A stretch of DNA of 14,713 nucleotides from Bacillota bacterium (GCA_023417635.1 JAEZFF010000125.1:1-14713), one strand, 5' to 3'; numbered from the stretch's first letter, positions 1 to 6,714 are shown. Made by a program: numbers and translations. The notes: a model not told the origin generated them from the sequence alone.

Positions 1-39
1 AAACTACTATACTGTCTTAATTAAAAGGAAGTGCTGAAA

Positions 40-594
40 ATGAATCGAAAAAGCAGCCTGCTTACTATGATTTTTGCCGCATTGCTCTGTGCACTCGGCA
101 TTATCATCCCAATGTTCGCGCCGAAAATTGTAATTGGCCCGGCCTCATTTACATTAGCCAGTCATGTACCGATTTTCATTGCAATGTTTATTTCCCCGCC
201 TGTGGCAATTATTGTCGCACTTGGTACAACACTCGGTTTTTTTATTGCCGGGTTTCCGCTCGTGATTGTTCTGCGGGCATTCAGCCACCTTATATTTGCT
301 ACCATTGGCGCATTTTTGCTGAAAAAGAAACCGGGTCTGCTCTCCGCTCCGGTTAGTGCGACTGTACTCGGGCTTGGCCTTTCTGTTATTCACGCCGCCA
401 GTGAGGTACTGGTGGTTACTTTCTTCTTCTTTGGCGGGCAAATGGCAAAAGACTTTTACACAAACGGATATGCAATGTCGGTCCTGCTTCTGGTCGGTTT
501 GGGCGGCATTGTTCACAGCATGATTGACTATGGTCTTTCCCTAGCGATATGGAAACCGCTGACAAGTACTGTCCTGAAGCCCCGAAACGTGTAG
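40..594 (+). CDS. ECF transporter S component, niacin (NiaX)-like
   Basis: This is a hydrophobic protein of 184 residues with about five to six membrane segments, the size and look of the substrate-capture (S) subunit of an energy-coupling factor vitamin transporter. The early conserved stretch around residues 32-53 (PASFTLASHVPIF, then MFISP) followed by GTTLGFF resembles, from memory, the family annotated as niacin-specific NiaX; the substrate is an inference. S subunits bind the vitamin and work with a shared EcfT/EcfA module, which is not in this window. I chose ATG 40 over GTG 31 because the Shine-Dalgarno AAAAGGAAG (23-31) overlaps the GTG and lies 8-9 nt before the ATG. The gene stands alone: the next gene has its own promoter starting 19 nt past this stop. 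No terminator is visible between them. Confidence 0.7.
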   Translation: MNRKSSLLTMIFAALLCALGIIIPMFAPKIVIGPASFTLASHVPIFIAMFISPPVAIIVALGTTLGFFIAGFPLVIVLRAFSHLIFATIGAFLLKKKPGLLSAPVSATVLGLGLSVIHAASEVLVVTFFFFGGQMAKDFYTNGYAMSVLLLVGLGGIVHSMIDYGLSLAIWKPLTSTVLKPRNV

Positions 595-612
595 TTGAAT
601 TCGATTCTCGTG

Positions 613-641
613 TTGACAGGCTCCGCACCCCGGCCTATACT
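613..641 (+). promoter_or_regulatory. Sigma-A-type promoter for the aminopeptidase gene
   Basis: TTGACA (613-618) and TATACT (636-641) are separated by exactly 17 nt. Transcription would start near 648, which places the in-frame TTG at 595 upstream of the transcript and so supports the ATG at 673. A perfect 14-bp palindrome (638-651) overlaps the -10 element and the expected start point. Confidence 0.8.
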
Positions 642-672
642 GAATTCAGTACAGAAAAAGGAGTCGATAGAG

Positions 673-2463
673 ATGCAGAACATTCCAGAACGAATTGCAG
701 CGCTGCGTGCAAATATGAAAAACGCCGGCATAGAGGCGTATATCATTCCGTCGGCCGACCCGCACCTGAGCGAGTACTCGCCGCTGCACTGGCAGACGCG
801 CAAATATTTTTCCGGCTTTACAGGCTCTGCCGGGACGCTTGTCGTAACACAAAAGAAAAGCGGCCTTTGGACAGATGGCCGATATTTCATTCAGGCCGAA
901 AATGAACTGAACGGCAGCGGCATTAAGCTTTACCGTATGCGTGTAAAGGGTGTGCCAACCTACACGGAATTTATCCATGAAGAGCTGGCTTCCGGCGAAA
1001 CGGTCGCTTTTGACGGGAGTCTGTTCTCGGCAAAAGACGTACAGGGCATGGAAAAGCTCTTTGCCCGCAAAGGCATCATTCTCAAACAGGCCGACCTTGT
1101 TTCTTCCATCTGGAAAGACCGCCCGGAAATCCCGCACACACAGGTCTTCCTTCATGATACTGCCTGCGCCGGCCTTACCTGCGCACAGAAGATTGAAAAC
1201 GTGCGTGCTGAACTCAAAAGGCAGGAAGCGGACGCTCAGCTTTATGGCCGACTTGACTGCGTTGCCTGGCTGATGAACATCCGTGCGGATGATGTGGAAG
1301 ACAGTCCGTTTGCCCTTTCTTATGCAGCAGTTTTCCCGGATGCCGCCTACCTTTTCATTGACGCTTCCCGCGTTCCGGCGGAAGTTTCCGGAAATCTGAA
1401 GCAAAACGGCGTTACAATCCGCGGCTATGGTGAAATTGCAGATTTTCTCCGCTCTGTTTCAAAAAAGACCACAATGCTGGCCGACCCGGAAGGCACAAGT
1501 TTTGCCCTTTACAGCATTTTGGAAAATAATCCGAGTATCACGGTAAAAGATGGCCCGGATATTGTAACAGATTTGAAGTCCATTAAAAATGAAACTGAAA
1601 TCAAGTGCATCCGTGAAGCTCATGTACGCGACGGCTGCGCGATGGTAAAAGGCTACACAAAACTGGAAAAGATGATTCAGGCCGGTAAAGATGTTACCGA
1701 ATGGACCGTCTGCGAAGTGCTGAAAAATGCGCGCGCCTGCCAGCCCGGCAACCGTGGCCTGAGTTTTGGCACGATTGCGGCCTGTGGCGCAAATGCAGCC
1801 ATGATGCACTATGCGCCGAAGCCAAACGCCTGCAGCAAGCTGGAAAAGAAGGGATTCCTTCTCGTTGATTCCGGCGGGCAGTACCCGGAAGGCACAACCG
1901 ACATTACCCGTACCTATGCGCTCGGCCCCACAACACAGGAAGAAAAAGAGTGCTACACTTGGGTGCTGAAGTCACACATTGCCCTTGCAACCGCTGTCTT
2001 TCTGGAAGGCAGCACCGGCGGGAACCTCGACGTTCTGTGCCGTGAACCGCTCTGGAAGCACTGCATTGAGTACCGCTGCGGCACCGGCCACGGCGTTGGT
2101 ATGTTCGGTACTGTTCATGAAGGGCCGCAGAGCCTGCGCTGGGTAAACGATGTTGTATTCCGCAAGGGCATGACCATTACAAACGAACCAGGTGTTTACG
2201 AAACCGATAAATTCGGTATCCGCACTGAAAACCTGATGCTCGTTGCCGATGGGCCGGAAAATGAATACGGCAAATGGCTGAAATTCGAAATTGCAACGCT
2301 TTTCCCAATCGATACAGCTCCAGTTCTGCCGGAACTCCTCACCAAAGAAGAGCTGGATTGGCTGAACGGCTACAACAAACACGTTTATGACGTTCTTGCG
2401 CCACTGGTAACCGACGAAGAACGCGACTGGCTGAAACGCCACACACAGCCGCTGAAAGGCTGA
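673..2463 (+). CDS. pepP: Xaa-Pro aminopeptidase, long form (peptidase M24)
   Basis: This cytosolic dimetal peptidase removes N-terminal residues that precede proline. At 596 residues it matches the three-domain long form known from eukaryotic aminopeptidase P1. Two creatinase-type N-terminal domains (about 1-130 and 150-310) precede the pita-bread catalytic domain (about 315-540) and a C-terminal extension (about 540-596). All five metal ligands are visible: D399 (in VDSGGQY), D410 (TTDITRT), H473 (GTGHGVG), E505 (TNEPGVY) and E519 (GIRTENL), and the spacing is close to the human enzyme. The start is ATG 673, preceded by AAAAAGGAG (655-663) 9 nt upstream; the longer reading from TTG 595 runs through the promoter. 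It is monocistronic and ends at a strong terminator. It probably recovers amino acids from proline-containing peptides. Confidence 0.93.
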   Translation: MQNIPERIAALRANMKNAGIEAYIIPSADPHLSEYSPLHWQTRKYFSGFTGSAGTLVVTQKKSGLWTDGRYFIQAENELNGSGIKLYRMRVKGVPTYTEFIHEELASGETVAFDGSLFSAKDVQGMEKLFARKGIILKQADLVSSIWKDRPEIPHTQVFLHDTACAGLTCAQKIENVRAELKRQEADAQLYGRLDCVAWLMNIRADDVEDSPFALSYAAVFPDAAYLFIDASRVPAEVSGNLKQNGVTIRGYGEIADFLRSVSKKTTMLADPEGTSFALYSILENNPSITVKDGPDIVTDLKSIKNETEIKCIREAHVRDGCAMVKGYTKLEKMIQAGKDVTEWTVCEVLKNARACQPGNRGLSFGTIAACGANAAMMHYAPKPNACSKLEKKGFLLVDSGGQYPEGTTDITRTYALGPTTQEEKECYTWVLKSHIALATAVFLEGSTGGNLDVLCREPLWKHCIEYRCGTGHGVGMFGTVHEGPQSLRWVNDVVFRKGMTITNEPGVYETDKFGIRTENLMLVADGPENEYGKWLKFEIATLFPIDTAPVLPELLTKEELDWLNGYNKHVYDVLAPLVTDEERDWLKRHTQPLKG

Positions 2464-2486
2464 CGCCTCTTCCCGCTAGGCCGTAC

Positions 2487-2533
2487 AAAAGCTCCTGCGC
2501 CGAATCCCTTCGGAAACGGTGCGGGAGCTTTTT
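2487..2533. terminator. Bidirectional rho-independent terminator
   Basis: The arms 2487-2502 (AAAAGCTCCTGCGCCG) and 2517-2532 form a 16-bp stem with only two G-U pairs. There is a T run on the right and an A run on the left. It lies between two convergent genes, the peptidase (+) and the amino acid ABC operon (-), and can serve both. Confidence 0.9.
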
Positions 2534-2553
2534 AAATAAGCTGGCGCTGTTCT

Positions 2554-3330
2554 TTATTCCGCCGCCGCTGTTCCGTTAAAACGAGCCAAGAATGCCTTGG
2601 TGCGTTCGTTTCGCGCGCCGCCAAAAATCTGTTCCGGCGGGCCCTGCTCTACAACAGAACCGTCAGCCATAAAAATCACACGGTCTGCCACATCGCGTGC
2701 AAACGCCATCTCATGCGTCACAACAATCATCGTCATGTGTTCGTCGGCAAGCCCGCGGATCACCTGCAAAATCTCCCCGGTAAGCTCGGGGTCAAGGGCA
2801 CTGGTCGGCTCATCGAACAACAGGATGTCGGGATTCATGGCCAGCGCGCGGGCAATGGAAACGCGCTGCTGCTGTCCGCCGGAAAGCTGGCAGGGGTAGG
2901 ATTCCGCCTTGCCCTCCAGCCCCATCTTAGCAAGAAGGCCGCGCGCCGTTTTGTCCGCTTCCGCCGGCGTTTTTCCCAGAACGTGCATCGGTGCTTCCGT
3001 TATGTTGCGCAGAACGGTAAAATGCGGAAAAAGGTTGAAGTTTTGAAAAACGAGCCCCATGTGAAGCGCTATGCGGCCACAGACTTCTTTTGCCGCGTAA
3101 ACTGCCTTTCCGCTGTCCCCATTGGAAACAAGCGTGTCACCGCAGATTTTGATTTCGCCGCTGTCTGCCGTTTCAAGCTGTGTCATGCAGCGCAGCAGTG
3201 TGCTTTTCCCCGAACCGGAAGGGCCGATCACCGCCAACACCTCTCCTTTTTCCTGTTCGAAGGAAATTCCTTTCAGGATTTCCTCGCCGCCAAAGCTTTT
3301 GTGCAAATCATGGACTTCAAGGATCGGCAC
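2554..3330 (-). CDS. Polar amino acid ABC transporter, ATP-binding protein
   Basis: This 258-residue ATPase powers uptake by the binding protein and permease encoded just upstream. All nucleotide-binding motifs are intact: Walker A GPSGSGKS (36-43), Q-loop Q96 in FQNFNLFPH, signature LSGGQ (149-153), Walker B with D173/E174 in LLFDEPTSALD, and switch H206 in VVTHEM. The LFPH..VLRNI sequence and the total length are typical of the polar amino acid (glutamine/cystine/histidine-type) group. A stretch of roughly 25 residues (about 66-90) between the first subdomain and the Q-loop is somewhat longer than in GlnQ-like members. Translation starts at GTG 3330, preceded by a GGGGGGAG Shine-Dalgarno. 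It follows the permease by 11 nt and is the last gene of the operon. The exact amino acid cannot be read from the sequence. Confidence 0.93.
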   Translation of the reverse strand: MPILEVHDLHKSFGGEEILKGISFEQEKGEVLAVIGPSGSGKSTLLRCMTQLETADSGEIKICGDTLVSNGDSGKAVYAAKEVCGRIALHMGLVFQNFNLFPHFTVLRNITEAPMHVLGKTPAEADKTARGLLAKMGLEGKAESYPCQLSGGQQQRVSIARALAMNPDILLFDEPTSALDPELTGEILQVIRGLADEHMTMIVVTHEMAFARDVADRVIFMADGSVVEQGPPEQIFGGARNERTKAFLARFNGTAAAE

Positions 3331-3341
3331 TTTTCTCCCCC

Positions 3342-3983
3342 CTAACGATAATAAGCGTAATGCTTTTCCGCAACCGAAAAAGCGCGTGTAACAACAGAAT
3401 TCATCACAAGATAAAACACACCCGCTATGGCAAACGGAACCATGCTGACGGCGGAAGACACCCAGTCCGACGTAATTTTCAGCAGCTCCACGACGCCAAT
3501 CACCTGCGCGAGGGAAGTGTCTTTCACCAGCGTAATAACTTCATTGCCCATCGGCGGCAAAATGCCTTTTACCACCTGCGGCAGCAAAATGCGAAAAAAG
3601 GTCTGCCTGTGGGAAAAGCCGAGTACCTTTGCCGCCTCGCGCTGCCCGCGCGGGATTCCGGCAATGCCGCCGCGAAAAATCTCTGCAAAGTAAGCGGCGT
3701 AGTTCAGCACAAACGCTGCTTCCGCCGCAGGCACACGGTCAAGCTGAACACCGAAAATGGGTTTAAAGCCATAAAAGATAAACAGCAGCTGAAGCATCAG
3801 CGGCGTCCCGCGCATCAATAGGATGTAAATCCGCACCGGTATGTTGATAGCCTTAATTTTCGTCATGCGCCCAAGTGCGGCAAGCATCCCGAGCGGAAGG
3901 GAAAAAATCAGCGTAACGAAGAAAATGCGCAGCGTCATCAGCGTTGCCTGCAGCATTTGTGAAATCAAAATGGAATAGCTCAA
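3342..3983 (-). CDS. Polar amino acid ABC transporter, permease
   Basis: This 213-residue inner-membrane protein has about five transmembrane segments and probably forms the transport channel as a homodimer, since only one permease gene is present. Family markers are RGTPLMLQLLFIFYG (about residues 59-73) and the EAA-type ATPase-docking loop EIFRGGIAGIPRGQREAAKVLGF (about 101-123). Both are characteristic of the His/Glu/Gln/Arg permease family. The start is TTG 3983, with the Shine-Dalgarno GGGGAGGG (plus-strand 3991-3998) 7 nt upstream; no in-frame ATG has a comparable site. It lies 28 nt downstream of the binding-protein gene and 11 nt upstream of the ATPase gene, so the three are almost certainly one transcript. 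Confidence 0.92.
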   Translation of the reverse strand: MSYSILISQMLQATLMTLRIFFVTLIFSLPLGMLAALGRMTKIKAINIPVRIYILLMRGTPLMLQLLFIFYGFKPIFGVQLDRVPAAEAAFVLNYAAYFAEIFRGGIAGIPRGQREAAKVLGFSHRQTFFRILLPQVVKGILPPMGNEVITLVKDTSLAQVIGVVELLKITSDWVSSAVSMVPFAIAGVFYLVMNSVVTRAFSVAEKHYAYYR

Positions 3984-4011
3984 TCAGCAGCCCTCCCCTG
4001 TAGCGCCGGTG

Positions 4012-4887
4012 TTATTTCCCAATCGTAATAACATCCTTGCCAAACCATTTCTGTGATATTTTCTGTGCCGTTCCGTCTTTCGCCATATCCTGTAAAGCAC
4101 TTTCAATTTTCTGCTTCAGCGTATTGTCGTTTTTCCGGAATCCCACAACATAATCCTCCACAGCGAGGGAAGCATCTTTGCCGTCTGCACCCTGCAGCAC
4201 GGTATATGCGCCGGGGTTATTCGTCAAATAGTAGCGCGCCACAACCTCGTCAATGGCAATCGCGTCAATGGTGCCGTTCTGAATCTCCAAAACAGCTTTG
4301 CTGTAGTCATCAATTTTTACAATTTCTTTCAGCGACTTTTTAAAAGCTGCATTTGCGCTGCTGTTCAGCGCGGTTTCCGCAGAAGAGTCCGACTGCACAC
4401 CCACGGTCTTCCCGGCAAGGCTTGCAAGGCCCTTGTAGGAAGAACCGGTCTTCACAAGAATAATTTGGTTGTTTTTCATGTACGGTATGCTGAGGTTGAA
4501 CTGCTTGGCACGCTCTTCGGTTTTGCTGAACCCGTTCCACAGGCAGTCAACATTGCCGTTGTTCAGTTCCGCGGTTTTGCTGTCCCAGTCAATGGGCTGG
4601 AACTTTACTTTAATGTTCAGGCGCTTACAGGCTTCCGTTGCCATGTCAATATCAAAGCCGACGGTATTGCCGGTTTTGGTGTCTACATACCCCATAGGAG
4701 GAAAGGCCTTGTCAAAACCGAGCACAAGCTGCCCCGCAGACTTTACTTTCTCCCATGAGGAATCCGCAGCGGAAGACGGCGCCACAGAGCCTGAAGCCGT
4801 TCCGCCTGTAGCTTTTGCTACAAGGCCGCAGCCAGAAGCAGAAAGCAGAAGTCCCGCTGCAAGGATTGCACAAATAAATTTTTTCAT
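4012..4887 (-). CDS. Amino acid ABC transporter substrate-binding lipoprotein
   Basis: This 291-residue extracytoplasmic receptor captures an amino acid and delivers it to the downstream permease. The N-terminus is a lipoprotein signal peptide (MKKFICAILAAGLLLSASGC), with C20 as the probable lipidated cysteine, followed by a Ser/Ala/Gly-rich linker to about residue 45. The remainder is a type-3 solute-binding fold: GFDKAFPPMGYVD, VGFDIDMATEACKRL, DCLWNGFSKTEERAKQFNLSIPY and an NGTIDAIAIDE segment, as in glutamine/cystine-type receptors. It is the first gene of the operon, starts at ATG 4887 and has GGAGAG a few bases upstream. The promoter region is filled with inverted repeats, suggesting repressor control. 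The ligand is not assignable from sequence. Confidence 0.92.
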   Translation of the reverse strand: MKKFICAILAAGLLLSASGCGLVAKATGGTASGSVAPSSAADSSWEKVKSAGQLVLGFDKAFPPMGYVDTKTGNTVGFDIDMATEACKRLNIKVKFQPIDWDSKTAELNNGNVDCLWNGFSKTEERAKQFNLSIPYMKNNQIILVKTGSSYKGLASLAGKTVGVQSDSSAETALNSSANAAFKKSLKEIVKIDDYSKAVLEIQNGTIDAIAIDEVVARYYLTNNPGAYTVLQGADGKDASLAVEDYVVGFRKNDNTLKQKIESALQDMAKDGTAQKISQKWFGKDVITIGK

Positions 4888-4920
4888 CTATTTCACTCTC
4901 CAATTTTCATAAGTCCAGTT

Positions 4921-4971
4921 CCTGTTTCGTATGCTAGTATGTTAGCATATTAGCGTGATAAAGTAAACAGG
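4921..4971. repeat. Nested inverted repeats, possible operator
   Basis: An inner perfect repeat TATGCTA (4930-4936) / TAGCATA (4943-4949) is nested in an outer perfect repeat CCTGTTT (4921-4927) / AAACAGG (4965-4971). The inner pair covers the predicted -10 and start point, and the outer right half overlaps the predicted -35. This is the expected arrangement for a repressor operator; the regulator is unknown. Confidence 0.55.
4939..4967 (-). promoter_or_regulatory. Probable promoter of the amino acid ABC operon
   Basis: Read on the minus strand, TTTACT (plus-strand 4962-4967) and TAACAT (4939-4944) are 17 nt apart, with transcription starting near 4932. The hexamers are only moderate matches to consensus. 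The placement inside a nested inverted-repeat region upstream of the first gene supports it. Confidence 0.4.
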
Positions 4972-5046
4972 TTCTATGAATTTCTCTGTATTTCACAATT
5001 CACCTGCTTCCGAAGAAAAAAATCACGGGATTCTGCCAAATCCATG

Positions 5047-5080
5047 CACAAAAAGAGCCCTGCTAAAAAGCAGAGCCTTG
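5047..5080 (-). terminator. Terminator of the acetyltransferase gene
   Basis: On the minus strand a 9-bp stem including two G-U pairs (plus-strand 5069-5077 with 5056-5064) closes a 4-nt loop and is followed by a T run (AAAAA at plus-strand 5050-5054). It begins about 10 nt beyond the stop codon at 5091. Confidence 0.7.
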
Positions 5081-5090
5081 CTTTGTAACT

Positions 5091-5582
5091 TCAGAGGATG
5101 TTGGGATTTCGCAACTCCATCAAGACCATATCGCGCCAGTTGCCGAATGGGTCACGGGCAATCTTTTCGCTTATGCCGACTTCGCGGAAACCGCATTTGC
5201 GGTGCAGGGCAAGACTGGGCGCGTTGTTGCGCATAATACCGGCCTGCAGCGTCCAGATGCCATGCTGCTGTGAGTCCGCAATCTCCTGGTTCAACAAGAG
5301 TGTGCCAACTCCCATGTGCTTAGCCTCGTTTGCAATATAGATGCTGAGCTCTGCTACGCCAGAAAAGCACTTGCGGGGCGAAGTCGGTGAAAGTGCCACC
5401 CAGCCGACTACCTGGCCGTTATGCACCGCAGCAATGCGGCCAAACTTGAGGTGGCTTTCATCCCATTTTTTGTACGGCGGAATTACCGTCTCAAAGGTTG
5501 CAAGGTTTGTATCCATTCCCTGCCTGTAAATTCTGCTGATTTGTTCCCAGTCTTCTTCTCCCCATTTTCTTGCTTCCACCAC
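5091..5582 (-). CDS. GNAT acetyltransferase, phosphinothricin N-acetyltransferase-like
   Basis: This 163-residue single-domain enzyme transfers an acetyl group from acetyl-CoA to a small amine. Its closest family by eye is the Pat/Bar/MnaT group, which acetylates phosphinothricin and methionine-analogue amines. Supporting segments are ATFET near residue 28, the acetyl-CoA loop KHMGVGTLLL (88-97), NNAPSLALHRKCGF (119-132) and the C-terminal FGNWRDMVLMEL (146-157). Family members act on varied substrates, so detoxification or amino acid analogue acetylation are both possible. The start is read at GTG 5582, the first of two tandem GTG codons; the nearest Shine-Dalgarno (GAGGAAGG) lies about 14 nt upstream, which is long. 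It is a monocistronic gene followed by its own terminator. Confidence 0.85.
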   Translation of the reverse strand: MVEARKWGEEDWEQISRIYRQGMDTNLATFETVIPPYKKWDESHLKFGRIAAVHNGQVVGWVALSPTSPRKCFSGVAELSIYIANEAKHMGVGTLLLNQEIADSQQHGIWTLQAGIMRNNAPSLALHRKCGFREVGISEKIARDPFGNWRDMVLMELRNPNIL

Positions 5583-5679
5583 TTGGCAAGCACCGGCCTT
5601 CCTCTGTTTTTACAGATTATAATTAATAAATTTATAAAGTATGTTCGCTTCCACTGCCCGCAGTACAGGAAAACTTCTC

Positions 5680-5709
5680 GCATAAAGGCTGCCCTTCCGC
5701 CGCAGAATA
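5680..5709 (+). promoter_or_regulatory. Possible forespore (sigma-G-like) promoter before the 58-aa gene
   Basis: GCATA (5680-5684) and CAGAATA (5703-5709) are 18 nt apart. This fits the published sigma-G pattern (G-H-A-T-R, 18 nt, CATNHTA) in all but one position of the -10. The predicted start point almost overlaps the Shine-Dalgarno at 5716, which counts against it. No convincing sigma-A promoter was found in the same spot. Confidence 0.25.
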
Positions 5710-5731
5710 AGCGGGAAAGGAGCGTGATAAA

Positions 5732-5908
5732 ATGCATGAACCTTTTGAACCTCCGGAAGAATACAGTCAAGAATGGAATTATGATACGACACCCTATTTT
5801 AACTTTTCCAGTTGGGTTTTTCAAGCCTTTAATACCATGCCTCCCTACCTTATCATAAGTGACCGTGACCATTCAAGCTTTTTGCACCGAGATATTTATG
5901 GAAACTAA
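5732..5908 (+). CDS. Small protein of unknown function, 58 aa
   Basis: I do not recognise this gene. It reads from ATG 5732 to TAA 5906-5908, with an ideal Shine-Dalgarno AAAGGAG (5716-5722) 9 nt upstream and a rho-independent terminator starting 12 nt after the stop. That is the complete signature of a small monocistronic gene. The product begins MHEPFEPPEEYSQEWNYD, is rich in aromatic and acidic residues (several Tyr, Phe and Trp) and has a short hydrophobic part near residues 37-43 (MPPYLII). It has no cysteine, no signal peptide and no clear transmembrane helix. The composition recalls small spore-coat-type proteins, but no specific family can be named. It lies divergent from the acetyltransferase gene and convergent with the 64-aa gene downstream. 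Confidence 0.6.
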   Translation: MHEPFEPPEEYSQEWNYDTTPYFNFSSWVFQAFNTMPPYLIISDRDHSSFLHRDIYGN

Positions 5909-5920
5909 TGGGCGCACAGA

Positions 5921-5950
5921 AAAAGGCCACCCACAATGGGCGGCCTTTTC
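5921..5950 (+). terminator. Terminator of the 58-aa gene
   Basis: AAAAGGCC (5921-5928) pairs with GGCCTTTT (5942-5949). After one A-C mismatch, CCCA (5930-5933) pairs with TGGG (5937-5940) around a 3-nt loop. The stem carries T residues at its 3' side and starts 12 nt past the stop codon of the small gene. Confidence 0.75.
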
Positions 5951-6120
5951 CGTTGGGAGGACAAAATATTTGTCTGGAAGGAGAAATATAAAAGTTGTAA
6001 GCAAATTAAAAAAGACACTGCCTTATTTTAAAAGTATAATGTGAACAGAGATCAGCTTACTTTTAAAAAAAGTGCAAAGAAAAAATGAATATACTGTTAC
6101 TATGCCCGCAGAATCAGCTT

Positions 6121-6315
6121 TTATTCCTTCTCCCGAAATTCTTCTAACTTCCTGCGGAATTCCTTCTCCGTATCCGGACCCTGCCGCAGAATCATCTGCT
6201 GTGCGTCTTCCGGCAATTTTAAAAATTCCCGCTCCGTTGAGTCTTCCGGCAAAAGAGCGGGTATCATATAAGGAGAACCACTGTTTGGGGAACCGCCAAG
6301 AGAATAATAATACAT
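6121..6315 (-). CDS. Small protein of unknown function, 64 aa
   Basis: I do not recognise this family. ATG 6315 is preceded by a strong GGGAGGTG Shine-Dalgarno (plus-strand 6324-6331) at 8 nt. A longer in-frame reading begins upstream at 6336 but runs through that ribosome binding site and is less likely. The product starts MYYYSLGGSPNSGSPYMIPALL, then has a Pro/Glu-rich middle (LPEDSTEREFLKLPEDAQQ) and a highly charged C-terminal amphipathic helix (about residues 48-64: DTEKEFRRKLEEFREKE). It contains no cysteine, signal peptide or membrane helix. The tyrosine- and glycine-rich head with a charged helical tail suggests a small structural or binding protein. No terminator is evident beyond its stop and no convincing promoter was found. 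Confidence 0.6.
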   Translation of the reverse strand: MYYYSLGGSPNSGSPYMIPALLPEDSTEREFLKLPEDAQQMILRQGPDTEKEFRRKLEEFREKE

Positions 6316-6482
6316 TGTAAAAACACCTCCCGGCAATTATCTTTTCCAAAACGCACTGCCTTACAATAGTAATATCCGGAAGCAAATTTCAATATTTTTC
6401 ACCGGATTTCGATGAAAAGCAAAGCAATCCGAAGAAATCAAAAGAAAATCCACAGTTATTTCGTATTAAATGCAATATATTC
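6316..6482. other. AT-rich intergenic stretch without a gene
   Basis: This stretch separates the 64-aa gene (minus) from the pot promoter (plus). Apart from the Shine-Dalgarno of the small gene, the only structure seen is a 6-bp inverted repeat ATCCGG (6374-6379) / CCGGAT (6402-6407) with a 22-nt spacer. It has the look of regulatory DNA shared by divergent genes. Confidence 0.5.
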
Positions 6483-6511
6483 TTGACATCCAGTTCTTTT
6501 CTCTTTATTAT
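6483..6511 (+). promoter_or_regulatory. Sigma-A-type promoter of potABCD
   Basis: TTGACA (6483-6488) and TATTAT (6506-6511) are 17 nt apart. Transcription from about 6518 gives an untranslated leader of almost 200 nt before the potA start. Confidence 0.8.
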
Positions 6512-6517
6512 GTGATA

Positions 6518-6714
6518 TGTTGCGTTTGCATCTGTAGAAGCCGCTCCGCCCAAAATGGCTGTGGCCTTCGAAAACCGGCGGTGCGTCTGCCGCAGCTCAG
6601 TGAACTGCGAAAAATCCTTTGCGGGGGGCAGTCAAAACACGCGCGTCCGGGTATGCGTAAGCCTGGAAAGGCGCGCACATCTATTTAATTTTCACCGCAA
6701 AGGGGATGCACCAA
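6518..6714 (+). promoter_or_regulatory. Long structured 5' leader of potA with an anti-Shine-Dalgarno element
   Basis: The leader holds a hairpin CGGCGG (6576-6581) / CTGCCG (6587-6592) and a second hairpin CGCAG (6591-6595) / CTGCG (6605-6609). A GC-rich hairpin (6641-6651 with 6662-6676) lies close to the ribosome binding site. CCTTTGCGG (6616-6624) is perfectly complementary to CCGCAAAGG (6695-6703), which contains the potA Shine-Dalgarno. Part of the same segment (TGCGG, 6620-6624) can instead pair with CCGCA (6590-6594). These mutually exclusive pairings would suit translational control. The sequence matches no riboswitch class that I recognise; ligand sensing is an inference. Confidence 0.5.

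Noticed and set aside
595..672. 26-codon N-terminal extension of the aminopeptidase from TTG 595
   Set aside because: It spans the -35/-10 promoter and the Shine-Dalgarno for ATG 673; the shorter protein has the normal family N-terminus.
2597..3821. Long plus-strand ORFs opposite the amino acid ABC genes
   Set aside because: They are antisense shadows of clearly conserved ATPase and permease genes and lack ribosome binding sites.
5604..5617. Small inverted repeat TCTGT-TTTT-ACAGA before the acetyltransferase gene
   Set aside because: Only five base pairs, and no promoter could be placed convincingly beside it.
5859..6044. 61-codon plus-strand ORF overlapping the 58-aa gene and its terminator
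   Set aside because: It has no ribosome binding site, overlaps a better-supported gene in another frame and runs through a terminator.
6026..6068. 11-bp inverted repeat TTTTAAAAGTA / TACTTTTAAAA with a 21-nt loop
   Set aside because: It is perfect but AT-only apart from one G/C pair and partly self-palindromic; it is probably chance in AT-rich intergenic DNA and lacks the features of a terminator.
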